Below are positions 1 to 9,672 of a stretch of 64,000 bases of DNA, piece by piece. The translations under genes and the position numbers were made by a program. Under the pieces are notes generated by a model that worked only from the letters and a program-made list of their open reading frames with translations, searched no databases and was not told the origin of the DNA. Origin of the DNA: an uncultured Alphaproteobacteria bacterium (GTDB taxonomy: Bacteria > Pseudomonadota > Alphaproteobacteria > Puniceispirillales > UBA1172); the NCBI GenBank assembly GCA_958431225.1, contig OY288107.1, positions 1,391,501-1,455,500 on the forward strand, in the 5' to 3' direction. Each line of letters begins with the position of its first letter. The first letter of the stretch is position 1.

Positions 1-1206
<1,206 letters not shown>

Positions 1207-1217
1207 GAGGAGGGGCG

Positions 1218-2132
1218 ATGACACCGGCAACCGCATCCACCGCCTATCTAGCCGCACCCGAAGACTATCTAGCGTTGATGAAACCGCGCGTGATGAGTCT
1301 GGTGATTTTCACCGCGCTCATTGGCATGGTGCTGGCACCGATGACCACGCATCCGCTTCTGTTGGTGATTTCCTTGCTGGCGATTGCGGCGGGGGCAGGC
1401 GCGGCGGGCGCGCTCAATCAATGGTATGACCGCGATATTGACGCGCTGATGACGCGCACGGCGCACCGCCCCTTGCCAAAAGGCTTGGTGCATGCTGATG
1501 AAGCTTTGAGCCTTGGGGTGGTGGTTGGGTTGTTGTCGGTGTTGGTGTTGGGCTTTGCTGGGGGGTTCGGTGCGGCGGCATTGTTGGGTTTTACCATTTT
1601 CTTTTATAGCGTCATTTACACGATTTGGCTTAAACGTAGCACCGCGCAAAACATAGTCATTGGCGGGGCGGCGGGGGCGTTTCCGCCGGCGATTGGCTGG
1701 CTGGCGGCGGGGGGCGGTATTGGCGTTGAACCTTTATTGCTGTTTTTGATGATTTTCGCATGGACGCCGCCGCATTTCTGGGCGTTGGCACTGGTGCGGA
1801 ATGACGATTATAGCCGTGCCAATGTGCCGATGTATCCGGTGGTGCATGGGTCTCGTGCCACCAAGAATCAGATTGTGTTTTATGCGGTGCTGACGGCTTT
1901 GGCAGGAATCGCCCCGGCATTTGTCGGCATGGCAGGGGGGGCGTATTTGGCTTTGGCATCGGTGTTGGGATTGCGTTTTGTGCAGTTGGCGGTGCTGTGT
2001 TGGCGCGCCGATGATGCGGATAGTGTGGTGCCGATGCGGCTCTTTCGCTTTTCTATTCTTTATCTGTTTTTGCTGTTTTTGGGCTTGGGGCTTGATGCGA
2101 CATGGAATGCATTATCAGGGGGAACGTTATGA
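1218..2132 (+). CDS. ctaB: Protoheme IX farnesyltransferase (heme O synthase)
   Basis: CtaB (CyoE/COX10) is a polytopic UbiA-family prenyltransferase that adds a farnesyl group to heme B to make heme O, the first step toward the heme A used by the upstream oxidase. The first aspartate-rich motif N-x3-D-x3-D is seen as N67, D71 and D75 in NQWYDRDIDALMTRT, and the second conserved loop is in YTIWLKRSTAQN. The 304-residue length is normal and about nine hydrophobic stretches follow the family pattern. I chose the ATG at 1218 because a strong ribosome binding site (gaggagggg) sits just before it; an in-frame ATG at 1203 overlapping the ctaD stop would add five residues. The stop overlaps the next small gene by ATGA, implying translational coupling. 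Confidence 0.96.
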   Translation: MTPATASTAYLAAPEDYLALMKPRVMSLVIFTALIGMVLAPMTTHPLLLVISLLAIAAGAGAAGALNQWYDRDIDALMTRTAHRPLPKGLVHADEALSLGVVVGLLSVLVLGFAGGFGAAALLGFTIFFYSVIYTIWLKRSTAQNIVIGGAAGAFPPAIGWLAAGGGIGVEPLLLFLMIFAWTPPHFWALALVRNDDYSRANVPMYPVVHGSRATKNQIVFYAVLTALAGIAPAFVGMAGGAYLALASVLGLRFVQLAVLCWRADDADSVVPMRLFRFSILYLFLLFLGLGLDATWNALSGGTL

Positions 2133-2269
2133 GGAGGTCGCCTAAACAAAGCCCCGAAAGCCGTGCGCGCAATCTCCGCCGCCGCAACCTGTTTGTCTGC
2201 GGTGCTGTGTTTGGTTTAGCGGCATTATTTTTTGTCATTACAATCGTCAAGAAAGGATTGGCAGTATGA
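2129..2269 (+). CDS. Small membrane peptide between ctaB and ctaG (CoxF-like)
   Basis: A 46-residue reading frame overlaps both neighbours by four bases: its ATG lies in the ctaB stop and its TGA holds the ctaG start. The first 20 residues are strongly basic (MRRSPKQSPESRARNLRRRN). One hydrophobic segment of about 18 residues (LFVCGAVFGLAALFFVITI) follows, and then a short polar tail, so it should be a single-pass inner membrane peptide with the N-terminus inside. Many alphaproteobacteria have a small single-span protein, sometimes called CoxF, at this position in the oxidase cluster. I infer a role in aa3 oxidase assembly from position and topology, not from a diagnostic motif. The overlapping start and stop codons make it very likely to be translated. 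Confidence 0.8.
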   Translation: MRRSPKQSPESRARNLRRRNLFVCGAVFGLAALFFVITIVKKGLAV

Positions 2270-2811
2270 TGGAAATGGATCAAAATTTAATGCGGCGCAA
2301 TCGCCGTGTGTTTATGTGGATTATGCTGTTGGTTTTTGGCATGGCGGGGCTGGCATTCGCTTCGGTGCCGCTTTATCAGTTATTTTGTCAGGTCACCGGC
2401 TATGGTGGCACGACAAAAATATCGTCGGCACCTAGCGTACAAGCGGTGGGGACTATCACCCGTGAGGTGCGTTTTGATGCCAATGTGCAGCCGGGTATGA
2501 AGTGGCGGTTTGAAGCCCCCGCCCCGATTGCGTTAAGGGCAGGTGAGCAAATCAAAGTGCATTACACCGCTAGCAACCTAAGCGATGAGACCATCACCGG
2601 ACAGGCGCATTTCAACGTCACGCCGTTCAAAGTCGGCAGTTATTTTGCCAAAATTGAATGTTTTTGCTTTCAAGAACAAACGCTAAAACCCGGCGAGGTG
2701 GTGGAAATGCCGGTGATTTTTTTCCTAGACGAAGCCATGGATAGCGACCTTAACACCCGCGAAGTGGCGGAAATCACGCTATCCTACACCTTCTTTCCGT
2801 TAAGCAGTTGA
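2266..2811 (+). CDS. ctaG: Cytochrome c oxidase copper chaperone CtaG/Cox11
   Basis: CtaG (Cox11) is a membrane-anchored periplasmic copper chaperone that delivers copper to the CuB site of subunit I. The protein has 181 residues with one transmembrane helix at about residues 14-33 and a beta-rich soluble domain. The copper-binding CFCF motif is present (C132 and C134 in ECFCFQEQTL), and the conserved cysteine just after the membrane span is C41 in YQLFCQVTGYGG. The start overlaps the preceding small gene. The gene lies between heme O synthase and subunit III, so the cluster supplies both cofactors of the oxidase. The assignment is secure. Confidence 0.96.
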   Translation: MMEMDQNLMRRNRRVFMWIMLLVFGMAGLAFASVPLYQLFCQVTGYGGTTKISSAPSVQAVGTITREVRFDANVQPGMKWRFEAPAPIALRAGEQIKVHYTASNLSDETITGQAHFNVTPFKVGSYFAKIECFCFQEQTLKPGEVVEMPVIFFLDEAMDSDLNTREVAEITLSYTFFPLSS

Positions 2812-2853
2812 AGCATCACTAACCACCATCACTAACCAAAGGAGACAAGATTC

Positions 2854-3639
2854 ATGAGTGGCGCACAAAAACATCCTTATCATTTAGTTGAACCAAGCCC
2901 GTGGCCCGCATCAGGCGCATTAGGGGCGCTGACTATGGCGATTGGCGGGGTTTTATTTATGCACGAACACGCCTATGGGGTGCATTTGTTGGTGTTTGGG
3001 CTGTTGGTGGTTTTGCTGACCATGGCGTTGTGGTGGCGCGATGTTGTGCGTGAGGCGGAATATCAAGGGCATCATACGCCGATTGTGCAGATTGGCATGC
3101 GCTATGGGATGATGCTGTTTATTACCTCCGAGGTGATGTTTTTTGTCGCATTTTTCTGGGCGTTTTTTGACCGCGCGCTGTTCCCGGTGGGCGGGGTGTG
3201 GCCGCCCGAGGGGATTTATACCTTTAACCCGCTTGATTTGCCGTTAATCAATACGCTGATTCTGTTGCTGTCGGGGTGTTCGGTGACATGGGCGCATCAC
3301 GCGCTTTTACAAAATAATCGGCGCGATTTTATGACCGGGTTAGCCATTACTATCGGTTTGGGGGTGCTTTTCACCGCATTGCAAGCTTATGAGTATAGCC
3401 ACGCGAAATTCGCGTTCACCGATGGCATTTATCCTTCGGTGTTTTTCATGGCGACCGGGTTTCATGGGTTTCATGTGATTGTCGGGACGCTATTTTTGGC
3501 GGTGTGTTTTTATCGTGGGGCGTTGGGGCATTTCACGGCAAAACAGCATTTCGGCTTTGAGGCGGCGGCGTGGTATTGGCATTTTGTTGATGTGGTGTGG
3601 CTATTCCTGTTCGTCAGCATTTACATTTGGGGCGCCTGA
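2854..3639 (+). CDS. ctaE: Cytochrome c oxidase subunit III
   Basis: Subunit III of the aa3 oxidase binds subunit I, stabilises it during turnover and helps proton uptake; it carries no redox metal. The 261-residue protein starts [18 protein letters not shown] and shows seven hydrophobic segments. The conserved acidic helix [17 protein letters not shown] and the motifs [11 protein letters not shown] and [16 protein letters not shown] are those of COX3. A good ribosome binding site (aaaggagac) lies about ten bases before the ATG. The stop TGA overlaps the next gene's ATG (TGATG), so translation of the following DUF983 protein is probably coupled. Confidence 0.97.
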   Translation: MSGAQKHPYHLVEPSPWPASGALGALTMAIGGVLFMHEHAYGVHLLVFGLLVVLLTMALWWRDVVREAEYQGHHTPIVQIGMRYGMMLFITSEVMFFVAFFWAFFDRALFPVGGVWPPEGIYTFNPLDLPLINTLILLLSGCSVTWAHHALLQNNRRDFMTGLAITIGLGVLFTALQAYEYSHAKFAFTDGIYPSVFFMATGFHGFHVIVGTLFLAVCFYRGALGHFTAKQHFGFEAAAWYWHFVDVVWLFLFVSIYIWGA

Positions 3640-3992
3640 TGGCATCGGAGGCACTACGGCGCGCATGGCATAATCGCTGTCCGAATTGCGGTGAGGGCGC
3701 GCTGTTTCAATCGCGTCTCAAAATGGCAGAATCTTGTGCGGTATGCGGGTTTGATCTGAGCGTGCTTGATGCCGGGGATGGTCCGGCGTCGTTGTTGGTG
3801 CTGTTTTATGGGGCGTTGATTGTGCCTTTGGCGTTTTGGGTTGAATCGCTATTTGCCCCGCCTTTATGGATGCAGGCGGTGTTTTGGGGGGCGGTGATGT
3901 TGGTGCTGACGCTAAAAACATTGCGCCCGATTAAAGCCTTGATGATTGGCTGGCAGTTCCGTCATTTTGATGCGGATAAGCGATTTTTTTGA
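3639..3992 (+). CDS. DUF983 family zinc-ribbon membrane protein
   Basis: This 117-residue protein has a short N-terminal zinc-ribbon-like part with two CxxC pairs (RCPNCGEG and SCAVCGFD), followed by two hydrophobic segments (about residues 45-65 and 72-90). That matches DUF983, a small family of unknown biochemical role that is almost always encoded between coxC/ctaE and surf1 in alphaproteobacteria. The start was placed at the ATG overlapping the ctaE stop; an in-frame ATG 42 bases upstream inside ctaE would give an unsupported extension. Position suggests a part in oxidase assembly, possibly metal handling, but that is inference. Confidence 0.88.
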   Translation: MASEALRRAWHNRCPNCGEGALFQSRLKMAESCAVCGFDLSVLDAGDGPASLLVLFYGALIVPLAFWVESLFAPPLWMQAVFWGAVMLVLTLKTLRPIKALMIGWQFRHFDADKRFF

Positions 3993-4005
3993 AAGGCGCA
4001 CATCT

Positions 4006-4731
4006 ATGGTATTTCGTCCGGCTTTGTGGATGACGATCTGTGCATCTGCGGTGTTGATGTTGTTGCTGGCATTGGGGTGTTGGCAGTTATATCGCTTGCA
4101 ATGGAAAAACGAATTGATTGCGGAATTTGAAGCGCGCGCACATGGCAGGGCGGTGGATCTGCGCGAAATTTCCCCCACCAATCCGCCCCGCTATCAACGT
4201 GTTGTCGCGGATGGCGTCTGGCTCCACGAATATGAGGTGCAATTAACCGGGCGTGTGTTTGAAGGCACGGCGGGCTATCATATCATCACGCCGTTGGAAT
4301 TGCGCGATGGGGGGGTAGTGTTCGTCAATCGCGGGTGGGTATCGCAGGATTATCGCGCCCCGCAATCGCGGCTCTGGACGCTTGATGCGGGGCAGGTGCG
4401 GGTTGAGGGCATTATTCGTTTGCCGGCAAAACGCGGACGTTTTGTGCCGATGAACGCGCCCGCAAAAAATGATTGGTTCACGCTGGCGGTAGGCGAAATC
4501 AGTCGCCATCATGGATTAGAGGGGGAATTAGAGGGGCAGGTGATTGACGGCTTCACCATTGATGCTTTGCGCCGAGATGATACGCTCCCCATCGGTGCGG
4601 CGGTGGATATTGCGCTGCCGAATAATCATTGGCAATACGCGCTGACATGGTTTGGCATTGCGCTAGGGCTGATAGGGATTTATGTTGCGTGGCACGTGCA
4701 AGCGGGGCGGTTGTATCGAAGGGAAAAATGA
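4006..4731 (+). CDS. SURF1 family oxidase assembly protein
   Basis: SURF1 (Shy1) proteins help insert heme A into cytochrome oxidase subunit I. The 241-residue product has the family's two-helix layout: one transmembrane span near residues 8-28, a large periplasmic domain, and a second span near residues 205-228. The conserved signature VFVNRGWVSQDY is present in the middle domain, as is the N-terminal ALGCWQLYRLQWK stretch. The ATG at 4006, preceded by gaaagg, was preferred over an in-frame ATG at 3946 inside DUF983 because the membrane span then begins at the usual distance. The last bases overlap the thrC start (ATGA), so an unrelated biosynthetic gene ends this operon. Confidence 0.93.
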   Translation: MVFRPALWMTICASAVLMLLLALGCWQLYRLQWKNELIAEFEARAHGRAVDLREISPTNPPRYQRVVADGVWLHEYEVQLTGRVFEGTAGYHIITPLELRDGGVVFVNRGWVSQDYRAPQSRLWTLDAGQVRVEGIIRLPAKRGRFVPMNAPAKNDWFTLAVGEISRHHGLEGELEGQVIDGFTIDALRRDDTLPIGAAVDIALPNNHWQYALTWFGIALGLIGIYVAWHVQAGRLYRREK

Positions 4732-6143
4732 TGACAGAAATTCATTACATCAGCACACGCGGCGGGGGGGATGCGCTAGGCTTTGAGGAAGCATTGCTAA
4801 CGGGGTTGGCGCGCGATGGCGGGTTATATTTACCGCATGCCTATCCGCGTTTTGAAGCCGGCGAGTTGGATGCTATGGCGGCTATGCCCTATGCCGAGGT
4901 AGCGGCGCGGATTATGGCGAAATTTACCGGCAAAGATATGGGCTTTGATGCGTTATTGCGCCTTTGCCAAGATGCTTATGCGGGGTTTTCCGCCCCGGAA
5001 ATCACCCCCCTAAAACGCATCAACGACCAAATTTATCTGTGTGAATTGTTTCACGGTCCCACCATCGCGTTTAAGGATATTGCCATGCAGGTTCTGGCAC
5101 GGCTTTTTGACGTTGCGCTGGAAAAACAAGGCAAGCGTGCGGTGATTTTGGGCGCAACTAGTGGCGATACTGGCTCCGCCGCTTTGGAAGCATTTAAGGG
5201 GCGCGAAATGGTGGATATTTTCATCCTTTACCCCGATGGGCGTGTGTCGCCGGTGCAGGAACAACAAATGACCAGCGTCATTGCCGAGGGCGCGTATGCG
5301 GTGGCGGTTGCAGGGGATTTTGATGCTTGCCAAGATATTGTCAAACGCCTTTTCGGTGATTTGGCATTGCGCGACAGGCTAGGGCTATCGGCGGTCAATT
5401 CTATCAACTGGGCGCGCTTGATGCCGCAGATTGTCTATTATGTGGTGTCGGTATTGGCGTTAAGGGGGCAGGGGCGCGAAATTAGTTTCGCCGTGCCCAC
5501 AGGCAATTTTGGCAATATCTTTGCCGGTTATGTGGCGATGCGGATGGGCTTGCCGATAAAACGGCTCATCTGTGCCAGCAACCGCAACGACATTTTGGCG
5601 CGATTTTTTGAAGGCGGTGTCATGGAACGCCGCGCGGTTGAGCCGAGCCTCAGCCCGTCAATGGATATCCAAGTATCAAGCAATTTTGAACGGCTGATGT
5701 TTGAATTGCTAGGGCGCGATGGGGCTATGACGCGCGGATTGATGGAGGAATTTGCCGCAACAGGAAAATTCACTTTAAGCCGTGATATGGTGCGCGATGA
5801 TATTGATTTATTCTGGGGGTTTCGGGCGGATGATGCTGAAACTTTGGCGGAAATCGCACGCACATGGGCGGAAAGCACAATTTTGCTAGACCCCCATAGT
5901 GCCGTAGGCGTTGCCGCCGCCCGCGCTTATGGCACTAGCCATGATGAGCTGGTGGTGGCGTTGGCTTGTGCGGATGCTGCGAAATTTCCTGATGCGGTGG
6001 AAAAGGCGGTGGGGATGCGCCCGCCTCTGCCGCCGCATCTAGCCGATTTGATGACGCGCAAAACGCAAAAACTTACCGCCAAGCCAGAGCCAAAAGCGGT
6101 AGCGACACTGATTGAAAACAAAAAGCGCGGGGCGCGAATCTAG
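4728..6143 (+). CDS. thrC: Threonine synthase
   Basis: ThrC is a cytoplasmic PLP enzyme that converts O-phosphohomoserine to threonine. The 471-residue length and N-terminal MTEIHYISTRGGGDALGFEEA region match the long ThrC class. The PLP lysine is K116 in GPTIAFKDIAMQ, and the phosphate-binding glycine-rich loop is GATSGDTGSAALEAF. Two adjacent ATGs (4728 and 4731) are possible; the first overlaps the surf1 stop. The partner homoserine kinase thrB lies about 3.5 kb downstream on the other strand (9667-10620), so the two pathway steps are close but not in one operon. The 3' end overlaps the convergent yqgE gene by four bases. Confidence 0.97.
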   Translation: MMTEIHYISTRGGGDALGFEEALLTGLARDGGLYLPHAYPRFEAGELDAMAAMPYAEVAARIMAKFTGKDMGFDALLRLCQDAYAGFSAPEITPLKRINDQIYLCELFHGPTIAFKDIAMQVLARLFDVALEKQGKRAVILGATSGDTGSAALEAFKGREMVDIFILYPDGRVSPVQEQQMTSVIAEGAYAVAVAGDFDACQDIVKRLFGDLALRDRLGLSAVNSINWARLMPQIVYYVVSVLALRGQGREISFAVPTGNFGNIFAGYVAMRMGLPIKRLICASNRNDILARFFEGGVMERRAVEPSLSPSMDIQVSSNFERLMFELLGRDGAMTRGLMEEFAATGKFTLSRDMVRDDIDLFWGFRADDAETLAEIARTWAESTILLDPHSAVGVAAARAYGTSHDELVVALACADAAKFPDAVEKAVGMRPPLPPHLADLMTRKTQKLTAKPEPKAVATLIENKKRGARI

Positions 6144-6700
6144 GCGTGTCCAACGCTCGCCGGCATATGTTCGGTGGCAATGCCGAGGCGTGTGTAGCAA
6201 TCTTGCCATTGGTTGCTGTTGAGGCAGTGAAACACCAAATCATGCGCATAAGGCATGGTCAGCCACGAATTGCTTTTGAGTTCATTTTCCAGCTGTCCTT
6301 CTGCCCAACTAGCATGCCCGAGCGTGATAAGATATTCACTAGGGCCGCCGCCATTGATGATTTCCGAGATGATGCGGATATTGGCGGTCATGGCGATTTC
6401 ATCGCTAACCATGACGCTATCGGTGAGGAGGTGGTCGCCGGAATGTAGCACCATACCCCGCGTGCCTTCCACCGGCCCGCCTTGATAGATGGGGGTGTCG
6501 CCGGCGACTTGTGGCTCGCCAAGTTTGAGCTGTTCCGCGAGCTCTTGCAAAGTCAATCCGCCTTTGGCTTTTTTGTTGATGACAAGCCCCATGGTTGAAG
6601 ACGCATCATGGCGACATATAACAATCACCGCATTAGCAAAACGCGAATCAGCCATTTGCGGCGTGGCAATCAATAATTGTCCTGTCAAATCCATTGTCAT
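6140..6700 (-). CDS. YqgE/AlgH family protein (UPF0301, DUF179)
   Basis: This 186-residue protein begins MTMDLTGQLLIATPQMADSR and contains VIVICRHDASSTMGLVINKK and VEGTRGMVLHSGD, the hallmark stretches of the YqgE/AlgH (UPF0301) family. Members are small soluble alpha/beta proteins; AlgH has been tied to alginate regulation in Pseudomonas, but no activity is established for most. No signal peptide or membrane segment is visible. It is convergent with thrC and divergent from the DsbD-like gene. The 96-base divergent gap contains the candidate motif at 6755-6772. Confidence 0.9.
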   Translation of the reverse strand: MTMDLTGQLLIATPQMADSRFANAVIVICRHDASSTMGLVINKKAKGGLTLQELAEQLKLGEPQVAGDTPIYQGGPVEGTRGMVLHSGDHLLTDSVMVSDEIAMTANIRIISEIINGGGPSEYLITLGHASWAEGQLENELKSNSWLTMPYAHDLVFHCLNSNQWQDCYTRLGIATEHMPASVGHA

Positions 6701-6730
6701 GATACCTAATGCTAACGATAAATGATGCGC

Positions 6731-6772
6731 TTGACCAGAGGCTTTCAGTCAGGCAATGCTAGTCTGGACGAT
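6731..6772 (+). promoter_or_regulatory. Candidate promoter/operator before the DsbD-like gene
   Basis: A TTGACC hexamer (6731-6736) resembles a -35 element and is followed 18 bases later by AATGCT. The stretch AATGCTAGTCTGGACGAT (6755-6772) closely matches 27457-27474 ahead of the corrinoid operon, 15 of 18 positions by eye, at almost the same distance from the start codon (24 and 23 bases). The -10 match is poor, so this may be an operator and not a sigma-70 promoter. Position and similarity are seen directly; function is inferred. Confidence 0.35.
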
Positions 6773-6796
6773 AAACCCGAGGAATGATAGAAAAAA

Positions 6797-8707
6797 ATGC
6801 GATTTTTGGCAAGAATTAGTTGTTGGATGCTGATGCTTCTGCCCATAAGCGCGCTGGCTGATGGTGCGGGTGCGGGTGCTGGCGCTGGCGTCTGGCAAGG
6901 CACGGAGCAGGTGCAGTTGCGCTTGATTTCTAGCACGACGCATTATGATGGCGGGGGGCAGGTCAAGGCGGGGTTGGAGGTAAAATTAGCCGATGGTTGG
7001 AAAATTTATTGGCGTAGCCCCGGCGATGCGGGGTTGCCGCCGCTGTTGGAATTTGCTGGGGGGGTGCGCCATGAGATGCGTTTTCCTGCCCCGACACGTT
7101 TTACTTTATTCGGCTTTGAGACGTTTGGTTATAGCGATGCGGTGATTTTTCCGTTGCGGATTGATGCGTCTTCTGGGGGCGATTTGGCGTTGGTAGCGGC
7201 GTTTAGCGGGCTCGTTTGTTCAGATGTCTGTATCCCTGTTGATGAGATGCTGACTTTGCGCCTTGATGGGGGGGATTCCGCGCCATCGCCCCACGCTTTC
7301 GGCATCGCCAAGGCAGAAGCCCTTGTGCCATCTATCGGCACTAGCAACGGCTATCGCATCACGCGGGCGGAATTGCGGGGCGCGCATTTAGAGGTCGCCA
7401 TCGCCGCGCGCGATGACACCCCCTTTATTATGCGTCAAGGTGATGTGTTGGTTGAATCCGCAGTGCAAGGCTTGGGATTCGCGCGTCCTAATTTTCTAGG
7501 CGATGTCGGGCGGATAGCCATCATTGGTGATAGGGGGGGCGAGAATCTAGCGGAATTGGTCGGCACGTCTGCCGTCATTACCATACTGCACCCTGAATTT
7601 ATGCTTGAAGAAAACGTGGTGATTGGGCGTGGTGAGTTTGCCCCCGCCCCCAACAGAACTATATCGGGGGCGTTGGTGTCTATATTGTTGGTGGCGTTTT
7701 TGGGCGGGTTGATTTTGAATGTGATGCCGTGCGTGTTGCCGGTCTTGTCGCTCAAATTGACGGTAATTCTGGGGCAGGATAGAGCCGATTTGGCGCGAAT
7801 CAGGCGGTCGTTTTTGCTATCGGCTACGGGGATTGTGCTGTCGTTTTTGACTTTGGGCGTGGGGTTGTTGGGCTTGCGTCAGGGCGGGGTGGCGATTGGT
7901 TGGGGCATTCAATTCCAAAATGCGTATTTTTTGGGGTTTATGGCACTGGTGATGCTGGGATTCGCGCTGATGATGCTTGATGTGGTGCGGGTGCCGATAC
8001 CGGGGCTGGCGGGGTGGCAGTTTAAGGGCGGGCATACGGCTTGGCACGATCTAGCATCAGGATTTATGGCGACTTTATTGGCGACGCCGTGTTCGGCGCC
8101 TTTTGTTGGCACGGCGATTGCGTTCGCGTTCACCGCACCTTCGGCTTTGATGCTGGCGGTGTTTTTGGCGATGGCGTTGGGGTTGGCTTCCCCGTGGCTG
8201 TTGGTGGCGGCGTTCCCGCAAAGCGCGCGATTGTTGCCGCGTGGGGGGGCGTGGGTGATTTGGCTCAGGCGCGGTTTGGCGTTGGGGTTGGTGGCGACGG
8301 CGGTGTGGCTTTTGTTGGTGTTGGGGGCGGTAGTTGGTGGCGGTCGGGACGCATCAGGGGGCTGGCAGAAATGGCAACCGCAACTAGCCACGCGCCTCGC
8401 CGATGAGGGCAAAATCGTGCTGGTGGATGTGACGGCGGATTGGTGTTTGACCTGTAAAGCGAATCAGCTATTCGTGTTTGAAAGCGCGGCGATAAAGCAA
8501 TTATTTGAAGCCGAAAAAGTCGTATTATTGCGCGCGGATTGGACGCGCCCTGATGCGACAATTTTGCAGTATCTAACGCAATTTAATCGCTATGGCATTC
8601 CGTTCACTGCCGTGTATAATGGCGGGGATGCACCTTTAATCTTGCCCGAACTTTTGACCGAGGATACATTAACCGAAGCCATCACAATTTTAAGGAGAAA
8701 GCCATGA
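6797..8707 (+). CDS. DsbD-family protein-disulfide reductase (thiol:disulfide interchange)
   Basis: The 636-residue protein has the three-part DsbD/ScsB layout. A signal peptide (about residues 1-22) leads to a periplasmic domain with a CxxxC pair (VCSDVCIPV, near residue 140). A polytopic membrane domain with the conserved NVMPCVLPVLSLK and LLATPCSAPFVGTA cysteines comes next, and a C-terminal thioredoxin domain carries WCLTCK near residue 550. Such proteins pass electrons from cytoplasmic thioredoxin across the membrane to periplasmic substrates. Just after the signal peptide lies an Ala-Gly dipeptide run encoded by simple-sequence DNA. The stop overlaps the start of a peroxiredoxin gene, suggesting the exported reducing power or the coupled regulation serves peroxide defence. 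The family call is secure; the exact partner is unknown. Confidence 0.9.
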   Translation: MRFLARISCWMLMLLPISALADGAGAGAGAGVWQGTEQVQLRLISSTTHYDGGGQVKAGLEVKLADGWKIYWRSPGDAGLPPLLEFAGGVRHEMRFPAPTRFTLFGFETFGYSDAVIFPLRIDASSGGDLALVAAFSGLVCSDVCIPVDEMLTLRLDGGDSAPSPHAFGIAKAEALVPSIGTSNGYRITRAELRGAHLEVAIAARDDTPFIMRQGDVLVESAVQGLGFARPNFLGDVGRIAIIGDRGGENLAELVGTSAVITILHPEFMLEENVVIGRGEFAPAPNRTISGALVSILLVAFLGGLILNVMPCVLPVLSLKLTVILGQDRADLARIRRSFLLSATGIVLSFLTLGVGLLGLRQGGVAIGWGIQFQNAYFLGFMALVMLGFALMMLDVVRVPIPGLAGWQFKGGHTAWHDLASGFMATLLATPCSAPFVGTAIAFAFTAPSALMLAVFLAMALGLASPWLLVAAFPQSARLLPRGGAWVIWLRRGLALGLVATAVWLLLVLGAVVGGGRDASGGWQKWQPQLATRLADEGKIVLVDVTADWCLTCKANQLFVFESAAIKQLFEAEKVVLLRADWTRPDATILQYLTQFNRYGIPFTAVYNGGDAPLILPELLTEDTLTEAITILRRKP

Positions 8708-9186
8708 CAATCGCAATCGGAGACGCGCTACCCAACGCGGTCATCCACCAAAACATCAACGGCAAAATCAGCGAAACGAGCCTTAACGCATGGGCGCAAG
8801 GGCGGAAAGTGATTCTCGTCAGTGTGCCCGGGGCTTTCACGCCGACTTGTTCGGAAAAACATCTGCCCGGCTATATTGCCCTAGCATCGGAATTAACAGC
8901 CAAGGGCGTTGATGCGATTGGCTGTTTGGCGGTGAATGATGCTTATGTGATGGGGGCTTGGGGGCAGAAATTGGGGGCGGACGGCAAGGTGGATATGCTC
9001 GCCGATGCCGAAGGCAATGCAGCAAAAGCGATGGGAATCGCCTCCGTTATGACGCCCGTTCTAGGCACAACCCGCGCCGCGCGTATGGCGCTCATTGCCG
9101 AGGACGGCATCTGTCGGCACGTCTTTATTGAGGAGGCGGGGGCGTTGGCGGTATCCACTGCCGAATCGGTTATGGCGCATCTTTGA
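8704..9186 (+). CDS. Peroxiredoxin, Prx5-like
   Basis: A 160-residue thiol peroxidase that reduces hydrogen peroxide or alkyl peroxides. The peroxidatic cysteine is C49 in [16 protein letters not shown], the signature of the Prx5/AhpE-like group, and the downstream conserved arginine lies in [11 protein letters not shown]. Two other cysteines (in [10 protein letters not shown] and EDGICRHV) are candidates for resolving residues. No export signal is visible, so it should act in the cytoplasm. It is translationally coupled to the DsbD-like gene (ATGA overlap). Its 3' end overlaps the convergent rnhA gene by 17 bases. Confidence 0.94.
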   Translation: MTIAIGDALPNAVIHQNINGKISETSLNAWAQGRKVILVSVPGAFTPTCSEKHLPGYIALASELTAKGVDAIGCLAVNDAYVMGAWGQKLGADGKVDMLADAEGNAAKAMGIASVMTPVLGTTRAARMALIAEDGICRHVFIEEAGALAVSTAESVMAHL

Positions 9187-9670
9187 GGCTTTGCCCATCT
9201 TTAAGGCTTTGCATGGCGAGGGCTTGTTCGCGCGCTAACGCATCACAGCGTTCATTTAGGGGATGCCCCGAATGTCCTTTGACCCAGTGCCAAGCAATGT
9301 CATATTTCTGCGTCAGCGCATCCAGTTCTTGCCATAAATCTTGGTTGAGAACAGGTTTTTTATTGGCAGTCTTCCACCCATTTTCCCGCCATTTATGAAT
9401 CCATTTCGTAATGCCATCGCGCAGATAGGTGCTATCGGAAGTGAGGTTTATCGGGCGCGGGGTTTTCACCGCCTCAAGTGCCTTAATCGCCGCCAGCAAT
9501 TCCATGCGGTTATTGGTGGTGTCGGCTTCACCGCCGGCGAGTTCTTTTTCGTGGCTTTTCCAAATCAGAATCGCCCCCCAACCGCCGGGACCGGGATTGC
9601 CGAGACAGGCACCATCAGTAAAAATATCAATGCGGGGTTCAGTCATGGTATCAGTCATGGTATCAGTCAT
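9170..9670 (-). CDS. rnhA: Ribonuclease HI
   Basis: RNase HI cuts the RNA strand of RNA-DNA hybrids. The catalytic carboxylates are visible in order: D in [17 protein letters not shown] in [15 protein letters not shown] in [11 protein letters not shown], and the late motif [18 protein letters not shown]. The N-terminus begins with the repeated peptide [12 protein letters not shown] because the start lies in a 12-base tandem repeat, so any of three ATGs (9668-9670, 9656-9658 or 9644-9646) could initiate; the outermost is used here. That ATG overlaps the thrB stop, so rnhA follows thrB in one transcript. Confidence 0.95.
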   Translation of the reverse strand: MTDTMTDTMTEPRIDIFTDGACLGNPGPGGWGAILIWKSHEKELAGGEADTTNNRMELLAAIKALEAVKTPRPINLTSDSTYLRDGITKWIHKWRENGWKTANKKPVLNQDLWQELDALTQKYDIAWHWVKGHSGHPLNERCDALAREQALAMQSLKDGQSLKDAP

Positions 9671-9672
9671 GG
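9639..9672. repeat. 12-bp tandem repeat, about 2.8 copies, at the rnhA start
   Basis: The unit tcagtcatggta occurs at 9639-9650, again at 9651-9662, and a third, slightly altered partial copy runs from 9663. Read on the minus strand it gives three successive in-frame ATG codons and the peptide MTDT repeated. Copy-number change would add or remove four residues and one start codon without shifting the frame. Confidence 0.9.

Noticed and set aside
6860..6892. Ala-Gly simple repeat near the DsbD signal peptide as a phase-variation tract
   Set aside because: The units are imperfect and of six bases, keeping frame; there is no homopolymer, so switching is unlikely.
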